Assembly: GCA_963818885.1 (NCBI GenBank)
Contig: CAWFTP010000003.1
Coordinates: 992,001-1,056,000, forward strand
DNA length: 64,000 nt
Source of the DNA: DATFDN01 sp963818885
Lineage (GTDB): Bacteria > Pseudomonadota > Alphaproteobacteria > Acetobacterales > Acetobacteraceae
Reading direction: 5' to 3'
Part shown: positions 54,441 through 63,030 of the stretch, in pieces
Position numbering within the stretch: position 1 is the stretch's first letter
How the letters are laid out: the number at the start of each line of letters is the position of its first letter
Notes under the pieces: generated by a model
What the model saw: the letters and a program-made list of their open reading frames with translations, nothing else
What the model was told of the DNA's origin: nothing
Database searches by the model: none
Translations under genes and position numbers: made by a program

Positions 54441-55640
54441 GCGAGGCTCGCGCAGAACGCCTGCATGCGCCGGCAGCCCTCGACCAGCACCGGCTCATCG
54501 GATGCGGTGCTGACGCGGATGTACGGGCTCATGCCGTAGGAGACGCCGGGGACGACGCCGACATGCGCCTCCTCCAGCAAGGCCATCGCGAAGTCGGAAT
54601 CCGTCTTGATCCGCCGTCCGCCGGGCGTCGTGCGGCCGAGGCAGCCGGCGACATTGGGGAACACATAGAACGCGCCTTCCGGCTTGTGGCAGTTGAGGCC
54701 GGGGCAGGAATTCAGCATCTCCACCGCGATGTCGCGCCGGCGCTGATACGCCTCCACCATCTCGGCGACGCCGTCCTGCGGCCCGTCGAGCGCGGCGGCG
54801 GCGGCGGCCTGGCCCACGGTGGAGACGCCCGCCGTCACCTGGCCCTGCATGTTGACCATCGCCTTGATCAGCGCGCGCGGCCCGCCGGCGAAGCCGATGC
54901 GCCAGCCGGTCATCGCGTAGGTCTTCGACACGCCGCTGATGGTGAGGGTGCGGTCGCGCAGCTCCGGCATGACGGCGGCGAGCGTGGCGTGGCGCAGCCC
55001 GTCGAAGATCAGGTGCTCGTACATGTCGTCGGACAGGATCCAGACATGCGGATGGCGCGCCAGCACCGCGCCGATCGCCGCCAAGCTCGTCGGCCGAGCA
55101 CGCCGCGCCGGACGGGTTGTTCGGGTTGTTGAGGACCACCCACTTGGTGCGCGGCGTGATCGCCTGCTCGATGTCCTCGGCGCGCGGCTTGAAGCCGTTG
55201 TTCTGCGGGCAGGGGACGAAGATGGGCGTGCCCTCCAGCAGGCGCGTCATCAGCGGATAGGCGTTCCAGGACGGCACCGGGATCACCACCTCGTCGCCCG
55301 GATCGACGGTGGCGGCGAGGGCATTGAAGATGCCCTGCTTGCCGCCGTTGGAAACAGCGATCTCGTCAAGCGCGAAGTCGAGCCCATTGTCGCGGCGGAA
55401 CTTGCGCTGGATCGCCTGCTTGAGCGCCGGCACCCCGTCCTGCGGCGGATATTTCGTCTCCCCGCGCAGCGCCGCCTGGTAGCCTGCATCGATCGCCCCG
55501 CGGGGGGTCGCGAAGCCGGGCTCGCCCAGAGTAAGCGCGATCACGTCGACACCCTGGGCGCGCATCTCGCGCGCGCGGATCGTCATCGTCGTGCTGGCGG
55601 CGACCTGCACCCGCCCGAGGCGGGCCGCCAATCCGGGCAT
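54437..55640 (-). CDS. class I/II PLP aminotransferase, copy 1 (frameshifted)
   Basis: An AspC/AAT-I-like aminotransferase of about 400 residues. Present are LTLGEPGFATPRGAIDAGYQ, GETKYPPQDGVPALKQAIQR, NGGKQGIFNALAATVDPGDE, WVVLNNPNNPSGAACSADEL, the PLP lysine SGVSKTYAMTGWRIGFAGGP and PYIRVSTASDEPVLVEGC with the carboxylate-binding Arg. A one-base shift near 55085 splits it. It starts in a TGATG overlap with its upstream paralogue and ends in a GTGA overlap with the GNAT gene, forming a three-gene operon. Confidence 0.88.
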
Positions 55641-56843
55641 CAGGACAGGCCTTCGCAGAAGTGCTGGATGCGCTGGCACGCCTCCTTCAGCAGCTCGGTC
55701 GAGGTCGCGTAGCTGATGCGGAAATGCCCCGGATAGCAGAACGCCGCGCCGTGCACCGTCGGCCACGCCCGTCTCGTCGAGCAGCGCGGTCACGAATGCC
55801 TCGTCGTTCTCGATCCGCTTGCCGCCGCGCGAGGTCTTGCCGATGCAGCCATGGATCGCCGGGAAGACGTAGAACGCGCCCTCCGGCCGGTGGCAGGTGA
55901 TGCCCGGCGCGCGGTTCATCGCGTCGACCACGATGTCGCGCCGCTCCTCGTAGACCTTCGCCATCGCCGTGACCGATTCCTGCGGCCCGTTGAGCGCTTC
56001 CACCGCCGCAGCCTGGCTGATCGAGGAGGCGTTCGCGGTCGACTGGCTCTGCAGCTTGTCCATCGCCTTGATGAGCGCGACTGGGGCGCCGGCGAAGCCG
56101 ATGCGCCAACCGGTCATCGCGTACGCCTTGGAGCAGCCATTCAGCGTCAGCGTACGCTCCCGTAGGCGCGGCTCGACTTCCAGGATCGTCGCCGGCTTGA
56201 AGCCGTCATAGGAGAGCTTCTCGTAGATGTCGTCAGTGAACACCCAGACGTTCGGATGGCGCATCAGCACGTCGCAGATCGGACGCAGCTCGTCGGCGTC
56301 ATAGGCCGCGCCGGTCGGGTTGCACGGGTTGTTCAGCATGAACCAGCGCGTCGCCGGCGTGATCGCGACCTCCAGCTCCTCGGCACGCAGCTTGAATCCG
56401 TTGTTCTGCTCGCACGGCACGAGAACCGGCTTGCCGTCAGCCAGCGAGACGATATCGGGGTAGCTGACCCAGCAGGGGCTAGGGATGATGACCTCGTCGC
56501 CCGCATTGAGCGTGCCGAGCATCGCGTTGAAGATCACCTGCTTGGCGCCGGTCGAGATGATGATCTCCTCCGGCTTGTAGTCGATCCCGGAATCGCGCAG
56601 GAACTTCGCCGCGACCGCCTTGCGCAGCGCGGGCGTGCCGGAGACGTCGGTGTATTTCGTATCGCCTGCTTCAATCGCCGTGATCGCCGCGCGCTTGATG
56701 TTCTCCGGCGTATCGAAATCGGGCTCGCCCGCGGACAGGCTGATCACGTCGCGCCCCTCGGCGAGTAGCGCGCGCGCCTTCGTGGCGACGGCGATCGTCA
56801 GGCTGGGGCTGATCCGATCGAGGCGGTCGGCAGTCAGGTGCAT
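55640..56843 (-). CDS. aspartate/aromatic-type PLP aminotransferase, copy 2 (frameshifted)
   Basis: A 400-residue aminotransferase of the alphaproteobacterial AatA type: VISLSAGEPDFDTPENIKRA, GDTKYTDVSGTPALRKAVAA, STGAKQVIFNAMLGTLNAGD, FMLNNPCNPTGAAYDADELR, and the PLP lysine NGCSKAYAMTGWRIGFAGAP. A one-base shift near 55765 moves the end (VHGAAFCYPGHFRISYATST, ELLKEACQRIQHFCEGLS) to another frame. It probably transaminates aspartate, glutamate or aromatic acids. It is the first gene of the aminotransferase-aminotransferase-GNAT unit. Confidence 0.9.
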
Positions 56844-56916
56844 CCGATGGGCTCGCTTGGTAAATGGCGGCGGACCCTAGCGAAGCAGGGCCCCGTGGGC
56901 AATCATCCGCGCCCGC

Positions 56917-57684
56917 ATGACTGGAACGCATGAGAAGGGCGGATTGCTGCGGCTTGCCGCCGTCGGACGGCGTTTTCCGAACGGCATCGAGGCGCTGCGC
57001 GATACGTCGCTGACGATCGGAAGCGGCGACTTCGTCGCGCTGCTCGGGCCTTCGGGATGCGGCAAGTCGACCCTGTTGCGCATGATCGCCGGCCTCGACC
57101 AACCTGACAGCGGCAGGCTCGAATGGCAGGACGGCGCGCGCCCGCAACCTGGGGAGATCGGCTTCGTGTTCCAGGACGCGACGCTGCTGCCCTGGGCGAC
57201 GGCGGAGCAGAACGTGCTCCTGCCGCTGCGCCTCCGCGGGTATGAGGCCGCGCGCGGCCTCGCGGAAGCGCGCGCCGGGCTGGCGCGCGTCGGGCTCGCT
57301 GGTTTCGAGCACGCTCACCCACGCGCCTTGTCGGGCGGGATGCGGATGCGCGTCTCCATTGCCCGTGCGTTGATCACGCGCCCGCGGCTGTTGCTGATGG
57401 ACGAGCCGTTCGCGGCGCTCGACGAGTTCACCCGCCACGCGCTGCAGGCGGACCTGCTCCTGCTGTGGGAGGAGCTCGGGTGCACCATCATCTTCGTCAC
57501 CCATTCGATCTACGAGGCATCCTTCCTCGCCCGGCGCATCGTGCTGATGTCGCCGCGTCCTGGCCGGATCGTGCGGGAGATCGCCTCGACGCTGAAGCCG
57601 GCTCCCGAAACGCGGCTCGACCCGGCCTATGCGGCCCTGGTCGCGGAGGTGACGCGCGGCATGGAAGCGGCGCTGGCCGCATGA
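56917..57684 (+). CDS. ABC transporter ATPase, nitrate/sulfonate/taurine type
   Basis: A 255-residue ATP-binding subunit of the SsuB/TauB/ThiZ class: Walker A LLGPSGCGKSTLLRMIAG, Q-loop GFVFQDATLLPWATAEQNVL, signature ALSGGMRMRVSIARALI (SGGM as typical in this class), Walker B LLLMDEPFAALDEFTR and H-loop IFVTHSIYEASFLA. It energises the permease encoded next, which it overlaps by four bases (ATGA). The substrate, such as a sulfonate, nitrate or thiamine precursor, cannot be told, as no binding-protein gene is present. Confidence 0.9.
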   Translation: MTGTHEKGGLLRLAAVGRRFPNGIEALRDTSLTIGSGDFVALLGPSGCGKSTLLRMIAGLDQPDSGRLEWQDGARPQPGEIGFVFQDATLLPWATAEQNVLLPLRLRGYEAARGLAEARAGLARVGLAGFEHAHPRALSGGMRMRVSIARALITRPRLLLMDEPFAALDEFTRHALQADLLLLWEELGCTIIFVTHSIYEASFLARRIVLMSPRPGRIVREIASTLKPAPETRLDPAYAALVAEVTRGMEAALAA

Positions 57685-58442
57685 GCCGCCTCGGCCTGCG
57701 TGCCGCGCCGGTGCTGTTTGGCGTGTTGGTCCTGATCCTGTGGGAGGGAGGAGTTCGGGCGCTGCACGTCCCGCCGTACCTGTTTCCCGGCCCGGTCGCT
57801 ATAGTGTGGGCGTTCGCTGCCGCCCCCGTGCTGCTGCTCGGTTCGCTCGCCTCGACGCTGATCGTGACGTTCGTGGCGCTCGCGATCGCTGCCGTGCTCG
57901 GCCTGCTCATGGCGATCGCGGTGGAGGTGAGCACGCTTGCTCGCGCGGTGGTGCAGCCCTGGGCGGTGATCCTGCAGGTGACGCCGATCGTCGCGATCGC
58001 TCCGCTGATCATCGTGCTGATTGGCCAGCCCTTCGTCGCGCTGGTTGTCTGCGCCACCATCGTCGCGTTCTTCCCGGTATTCGCGACGACGGCGGCGGGG
58101 CTTGCCTCCGTGCCGCCGGAGCTCGACGACCTGTTCCGCCTCTACGGCGGCGGGCGCTGGCGGACCCTCATGTTGCTGCGGCTGCCTACCGCGATTCCGT
58201 ATTTCCTGTCGGGGCTGCGCATCTCGGGCGGGCTCGCGCTGGTCGGCGCAGTGGTGGCCGAGTTTGTCGCGGGCTCGGGCGGGTTCGCCTCCGGCCTCGC
58301 CTACCGCATCCTGGAGGCGGGCTACCGGCTGGAGATCCCGCGCATGTTCGCCGCCCTCGTGCTGCTCGCGCTTGCGGGGATCGCGATCAATCTCGGGCTG
58401 GGCGTGCTCGAGAGAGTGGTCGCCCGCGCGCGGGGCGCGTGA
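57681..58442 (+). CDS. ABC transporter permease, SsuC/TauC type
   Basis: A 253-residue inner-membrane permease with about six helices. The binding-protein-dependent signature near the C-terminal third is EEL-like PPELDDLFRLYGGGRWRTLM (EAA loop) followed by LRLPTAIPYFLSGLRISGGL, as in the nitrate/sulfonate/taurine family. It is coupled to the ATPase. The last 121 bases overlap the 3' end of the leftward membrane-protein frame at 58322-60052. Confidence 0.9.
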   Translation: MSRLGLRAAPVLFGVLVLILWEGGVRALHVPPYLFPGPVAIVWAFAAAPVLLLGSLASTLIVTFVALAIAAVLGLLMAIAVEVSTLARAVVQPWAVILQVTPIVAIAPLIIVLIGQPFVALVVCATIVAFFPVFATTAAGLASVPPELDDLFRLYGGGRWRTLMLLRLPTAIPYFLSGLRISGGLALVGAVVAEFVAGSGGFASGLAYRILEAGYRLEIPRMFAALVLLALAGIAINLGLGVLERVVARARGA

Positions 58443-60052
58443 ATGAGCGGGCAAGCGAGGATCGCATCGGCGTCCAGGTTGGAGCGTACGCGTGCGCACG
58501 GCGCCGCGCGCGCGAGCCCGTAGGTGGCGAGGGTCCGGTCCGCCTCCCCGGGCTGATCGGCCGGCGATTCGAGACCCCATAGCGGGCCGGCATGGTGTGC
58601 GATGGCCTCGGCGATGGCACGGGCGAGAGCGGTGTCCTCGCCGGGGTGCACGAGGTTGGAGTCGGCCCCGATGAAGCGGATCGAGCTGGGCGAGAACGCC
58701 GCGACATAGGCCATCGGCGCCGGGTCGAGCAGCACGACCATTGTGCCGGGCAGGAAGGTCGGCGGCCGTACGTCGGCGACGAGCGGCCCCGAGGCGCGGC
58801 CCCAGTCCGGGCAGATCGTCAGCGCCGCGGCGAGCGCGAAGACCGGAGCGAGGACACCCGCGCCGAGCGGTGCCAGCGCCAGGACGACCGGGATGCCGGC
58901 CAGAAATTCCAGAGGCGCCGTGTAGCGAAGGACGGAGAATCGCGCTTCCCACGCGACGAAAGAAACGACCCAGAACACGAGCAGGATGCGCACTGGTGCG
59001 TGGGGCAACTGGCAACGGATGGCGCTCCGGGTGATCACGCCGATCCAGCCGAGCCAGGCGAGCGCAAGGCGCGGGTCTCGCACTGGCAGTTCTGAGACCA
59101 GATGGCTCGGCGAGAACGCCCAGTACAATGGGAAGAGCGCCGCGTGCAGAGCATCGGGGGGCAGGAAACGGGTGTCGGTCATCGGCGTGGAGGGCGCCCA
59201 CGGCGAGCGAAACACTTCGTTGAAATAGGGAAACAGCGGGTTGCCGGTGTGCCGCCAGACGATCCACCACCAGGGCGCAGCAAGCAGCGCGACACCGACA
59301 AGCAGCCCAACGGTGAACCGGCGCAGCGACCACCACCCTGCGGTCACCGCGAGCCCGAGAGCGTAGGGCGCGAGTGTCAGCTTCAGCCCCAACGCGATGC
59401 CGGCAAGAAAGCCCGCCCGTGTGGCGGAGAGACCATTCCGGCGGACTGCTCCCTCTCCGCCTGGGCAGAGAGGGCCGGGGTGAGGTGGGACAAGTGCGCG
59501 CTCACAGCGCACACGTTCCGATCCGTCGCGACGCGCCCCCCACCTCACCCCGGCCCTCTCTGCCCAGGCGGAGAGGGAGTTATGCGGATGGCGAGGGAGA
59601 TCGAGCGCGACCGCAAGCGCTCCCAGCAACAGACAGGTGGGCACGGCCTCGCTCATCGCCGTTCCCAGCGTCGGCAGCCCGCCCGCACCAGTCGCGCCGA
59701 ACCAGACGGCAATTACGGCGAGCCCGAGCGGCAGCCCGACCCGAAGCGCGACTGTGACCCCAAGCCAGGCCGCAAGCGCCTGCGGCGCCGCGAGGACGAC
59801 GCCGAGGATCGCCGGATACGCGTTCAGCGCGCGGCGGAGCAGAAACAGCGCCGCGTCGAGGAACGGGTCGTAGAAGCTCTGCAACTGCGCGGGCGCGATG
59901 TCGCTCCAAAGCGTTCCCGCCACGGCGGCGTGTCCGTCATAGAGATGGTAGTTGCGCAAGTCCCAGCTCGCGTCCGGTCCCCACCACGCGGACAGCGCAC
60001 AGAAGAATGCGAGGAAGAGCGCGAGGACCCAGCAAGGCGCGCGGGTAGGCAT
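58322..60052 (-). CDS. polytopic membrane protein, glycosyltransferase-like, with repeat insert
   Basis: A 576-codon frame for a protein with about ten hydrophobic helices. GPDASWDLRNYHLYDGHAAV after the first helix, with the acidic/Arg loop, resembles GT-C type (DUF2029/GT87-like) lipid-linked sugar transferases. Later segments such as WRHTGNPLFPYFNEVFRSPW and LRYTAPLEFLAGIPVV fit that class. A 131-bp inverted-repeat element (59449-59579) lies in frame and adds about 45 residues (roughly 157-203, Gly/Pro/Arg/Glu-rich) between two helices. The last 40 codons overlap the ABC permease and look unlike protein, so the true end may be near 58445 with a small indel. Confidence 0.7.
   Translation of the reverse strand: MPTRAPCWVLALFLAFFCALSAWWGPDASWDLRNYHLYDGHAAVAGTLWSDIAPAQLQSFYDPFLDAALFLLRRALNAYPAILGVVLAAPQALAAWLGVTVALRVGLPLGLAVIAVWFGATGAGGLPTLGTAMSEAVPTCLLLGALAVALDLPRHPHNSLSAWAERAGVRWGARRDGSERVRCERALVPPHPGPLCPGGEGAVRRNGLSATRAGFLAGIALGLKLTLAPYALGLAVTAGWWSLRRFTVGLLVGVALLAAPWWWIVWRHTGNPLFPYFNEVFRSPWAPSTPMTDTRFLPPDALHAALFPLYWAFSPSHLVSELPVRDPRLALAWLGWIGVITRSAIRCQLPHAPVRILLVFWVVSFVAWEARFSVLRYTAPLEFLAGIPVVLALAPLGAGVLAPVFALAAALTICPDWGRASGPLVADVRPPTFLPGTMVVLLDPAPMAYVAAFSPSSIRFIGADSNLVHPGEDTALARAIAEAIAHHAGPLWGLESPADQPGEADRTLATYGLARAAPCARVRSNLDADAILACPLIHAPRARATTLSSTPSPRLIAIPASASSTRAANMRGISSR
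59449..59579. mobile_element. 131-bp inverted-repeat element inside a gene
   Basis: Left arm 59449-59489 and right arm 59539-59579 are a perfect 41-bp inverted repeat (starting CTCCCTCTCCGCCTGGGCAG and ending in its complement), with a 49-bp spacer that has its own small palindrome. GCGGA flanks both sides (59441-59445 and 59584-59588) and may be a target duplication. The host frame remains open across it. Confidence 0.7.
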
Positions 60053-60154
60053 GGGCTACCCTGAGCGCGTCCGGTTAGAGCCGGGTTAATCGCGGGTTTG
60101 CGTTCACCGCTGGACCGGCCCAGCATTCACGTTGGTCAGCAAAGGCAACCGTCC

Positions 60155-61000
60155 ATGCAATTCGGCGCCTCGATCTTCTTTACCGACTATACGATTACCC
60201 CTGCCGCGCTGGGCGTCGCCCTGGAGGAGCGCGGTTTCGATTCCCTCTGGGCAGCCGAGCACTCGCACATCCCGGTGCCGCGGCGCACCCCCCCGCCCGG
60301 CGGCGGGGAGCTGCCCAAGCGCTACTACGACGTGATGGACCCGTTCGTGACGCTGACCGCGGCGGCGGCAGCGACCAGGAAGTTAAAGGTCGCAACTGGG
60401 ATCTGCCTCGTGATCCAGCGCGACACCATCCAGACCGCGAAACTCGTCGCCACCATCGACCAGGTGACCGGCGGACGGTTCCTGTTCGGGATCGGTGGCG
60501 GCTGGAATGCCGAGGAGATCGAGGCGCACGGCACCGCCTTCGACACACGCATGAAGAAGATGCGCGAGCAGATCGAAGCGATGAAGGAGATTTGGACCAA
60601 GGAGACGGCGGAGTACAGGGGCGAGCTGGTCCAGGTGCCGCGGATGCAGGCCTGGCCGAAGCCGAGACAGAAGCCATGGCCGCCCATCCTGGTAGGCGGC
60701 GCCTTTCCCTGGGCCGCGCGCCGCGCGATCCGCTACGGCGATGGCTGGTTCCCGAACGCGAGCAGCGGCAATCCCGACGAATACATGCCGCGATTCAAGC
60801 AGATGGTGACGGAGGCCGGGCGCGACCCCGCCAGCCTGCCGGTGACGATCGGGGGCTGCCCCGAGGACCTGGACCGGCTGCGCCATTTCGGCGACCTGGG
60901 AGCCGCAAGGGTGAACGTGAGCCTGCCCGCCGAGTCCAAGGAGAAGGTCCTGCCGATCCTGGACCGCTGGGCCGAGTTCCGGCGCAAGCTCGAAGGCTGA
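60155..61000 (+). CDS. LLM-class (F420-type) oxidoreductase, TIGR03619-like
   Basis: A 281-residue luciferase-like protein. MQFGASIFFTDYTITPAALG, GFDSLWAAEHSHIPVPRRTP, LKVATGICLVIQRDTIQTAK, VTGGRFLFGIGGGWNAEEIE and PWPPILVGGAFPWAARRAIR are typical of the TIGR03619 branch, annotated as F420-dependent by similarity to actinobacterial proteins. The cofactor here could equally be FMN. ATG at 60155 is chosen because upstream codons are unlike the family. This is the second such enzyme in the window (the other at 38713-39762). Confidence 0.85.
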   Translation: MQFGASIFFTDYTITPAALGVALEERGFDSLWAAEHSHIPVPRRTPPPGGGELPKRYYDVMDPFVTLTAAAAATRKLKVATGICLVIQRDTIQTAKLVATIDQVTGGRFLFGIGGGWNAEEIEAHGTAFDTRMKKMREQIEAMKEIWTKETAEYRGELVQVPRMQAWPKPRQKPWPPILVGGAFPWAARRAIRYGDGWFPNASSGNPDEYMPRFKQMVTEAGRDPASLPVTIGGCPEDLDRLRHFGDLGAARVNVSLPAESKEKVLPILDRWAEFRRKLEG

Positions 61001-61045
61001 GCGCAACGGTTCCAGAATTGGCGCGAGGCGCTTACACCGCAGCCG

Positions 61046-62430
61046 TTGGCCAAGTCCTCGCCCCGCTTCGTCTGCCAGTCCTGCGGCGCCGTCTTCCCGA
61101 AATGGGCTGGGCGATGCGACGCCTGCGGAGAGTGGAACACGCTCGTCGAGGAGCAGGCGGAGGCGCGACCGGGTCCGGCCGGGAAGTCGGCCGGCCGCCC
61201 GCTCGGCTTCGTGCCCCTCGCCGGCAGCGCCGAACCGCCGCCACGCACCGCGAGCGGGATCGCCGAGCTTGATCGCGTACTTGGGCGGCGGGCTGGTCCC
61301 CGCCTCCGCCGTGCTGGTGGGCGGCGATCCGGGGATCGGCAAATCGACCCTGCTGCTGCAGGCCGCGGCCCGCCTCGCCGCCGACGGCCGCCCGGTGCTC
61401 TACGTCTCCGGCGAGGAATCGGTCGAGCAAATTCGCCTGCGTGCCCGCCGCCTCGGCGTCGCAGAGGCGCCCGATCGCGCTCGCCGCGGCGGTCAACTTG
61501 CGCGACATCGCCGCGAGTCTGGAGCGGGAGCCGGCGAGCCTGGTCGTCATCAACTCGATTCAGACCATGTGGTTCGACCAGATCGAAAGCGCCCCCGGCA
61601 CGGTCAGCCAGGTCCGCGCCGCCGCATTCGAGCTGATCCGGCTCGCCAAGACGCGCGGCTTTGCCCTCGTGCTGGTCGGCCACGTCACCAAGGACGGCGC
61701 CATAGCCGGGCCGCGCGTGGTCGAGCACATGGTCGATGCCGTCCTCTACTTCGAGGGCGAGCGCGGGCATCAGTTCCGCATCCTGCGCGCGGTGAAGAAC
61801 CGCTTCGGCGGCACCGACGAGATCGGCGTGTTCGAGATGACCGAACGCGGCCTTGCCGAGGTCCCGAATCCCTCGGCCCTGTTCCTCGCCGAGCGGCGGG
61901 GCAACATCGCGGGTAGCGCCGTGTTCGCTGGCGTCGAGGGCTCCCGCCCCGTGCTGGTCGAAGTGCAAGCGCTGCTCGCGCCCAACGCGCCGGGCAGCAC
62001 GCCGCGCCGGTCGGTCATCGGCTGGGACAGCGGGCGGCTCTCGATGCTGCTCGCGGTGCTGGAGACCCGCTGCGGGCTCAGGCTCGGCAGCGCTGACGTC
62101 TATCTTAACATCGCGGGCGGCCTGCGCGTGAACGAGCCGGGAGCCGACCTTGCCATCGCCGCCGCGCTGATCTCCGCCTCGACCGATCAACCGACCAGCG
62201 CGGGGATGGTCTATTTCGGCGAGGTCGGGCTGTCGGGCGAAATCCGCCAGGTCGCGCAGGCGGAGGCGCGGCTCAAGGAGGCGGCCAAGCTGGGTTTCGA
62301 CGGCGCCTGCCTGCCGCGCCGGGTCGCACGCGGGGGACGGGCGCTCGCCGCCCCCGAGGGGCTCGCGCTGCACGAGATCGGCCATCTGTCCGACCTCGTC
62401 GGCCGGTTCGGCGGCAAGGCCGCGTCATGA
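61046..62430 (+). CDS. radA: DNA repair protein RadA (frameshifted)
   Basis: RadA is a hexameric helicase that extends recombination D-loops. The C4 zinc finger CQSCGAVFPKWAGRCDACGE, Walker A GGDPGIGKSTLLLQAAARLA, LYVSGEESVEQIRLRA, KNRFGGTDEIGVFEM (the RadA KNRFG motif) and the Lon-like C-terminal domain (AIAAALISASTDQPTSAGMV) are all visible. Shifts at about 61285 and 61470 break the N-terminal half. TTG at 61046 is the start, since the next ATG lies inside the core. About 460 residues restored. The stop overlaps cvpA. Confidence 0.92.
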
Positions 62431-63014
62431 CGTGGGTCGACGCGGTCATCCTCGCGGTCATCGTGATCTCGGGGCTGCTCGCCTTCATGCGCGGATTGGT
62501 GCGCGAGGTGCTGGGGATCGGCGCCTGGATCGGAGCGGCCATCATCGCCGTCTGGGCGACTCCCGCCGTGCGGCCGCAATTCCGGGTCTGGTTGAGCGGC
62601 CATCCCGACCTCGCCGAGCCGGTCGCCTACGCCGTGCTGTTCCTCGTCACCCTGATCGTGCTGCTGTTCATCTCGCACCGGATCAGCCGGGTGGTGCGTG
62701 GCTCGGCATTGGGTGGCCTTGACCGCACGTTGGGCCTGCTATTCGGCCTCGCCCGGGGTGCGGCGCTCATCATCCTCGCCTATATCCTGGCCGGGTGGCT
62801 GGGCGGGCCCATGGACGAATGGCCACGTTCCGTGCTGGATGCGCGCGCGCTCGAGCCGGCATACGAGGGCGCGGTCTGGGCGGCTGGGAAGCTGCCGCCG
62901 ACGTACCGGCCGCATGTCGCCGCGCCGCCGGAGCGGCGCCAGCCGACGGCGGATGCGCTGATGCGGGCTATCCCGCAGGGACGTGCGACCGGGTCGCGGC
63001 CCGCGCGGGAGTAG
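62427..63014 (+). CDS. cvpA: CvpA family membrane protein
   Basis: A 195-residue membrane protein with four helices, starting MTWVDAVILAVIVISGLLAF and MRGLVREVLGIGAWIGAAII, the standard CvpA N-terminus. CvpA was first linked to colicin V production and is usually next to purF, as here; its function is probably in envelope integrity or stress. The C-terminal 45 residues are Pro/Arg-rich and cytoplasmic. ATGA overlap with radA, 16 bp to purF. Confidence 0.92.
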   Translation: MTWVDAVILAVIVISGLLAFMRGLVREVLGIGAWIGAAIIAVWATPAVRPQFRVWLSGHPDLAEPVAYAVLFLVTLIVLLFISHRISRVVRGSALGGLDRTLGLLFGLARGAALIILAYILAGWLGGPMDEWPRSVLDARALEPAYEGAVWAAGKLPPTYRPHVAAPPERRQPTADALMRAIPQGRATGSRPARE

Positions 63015-63030
63015 GCAGGGAGAGCACGCG

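Noticed and set aside
56844..56916. riboswitch before the ABC transporter
   Set aside because: The spacer is only 73 bp and shows no conserved TPP or other riboswitch blocks.
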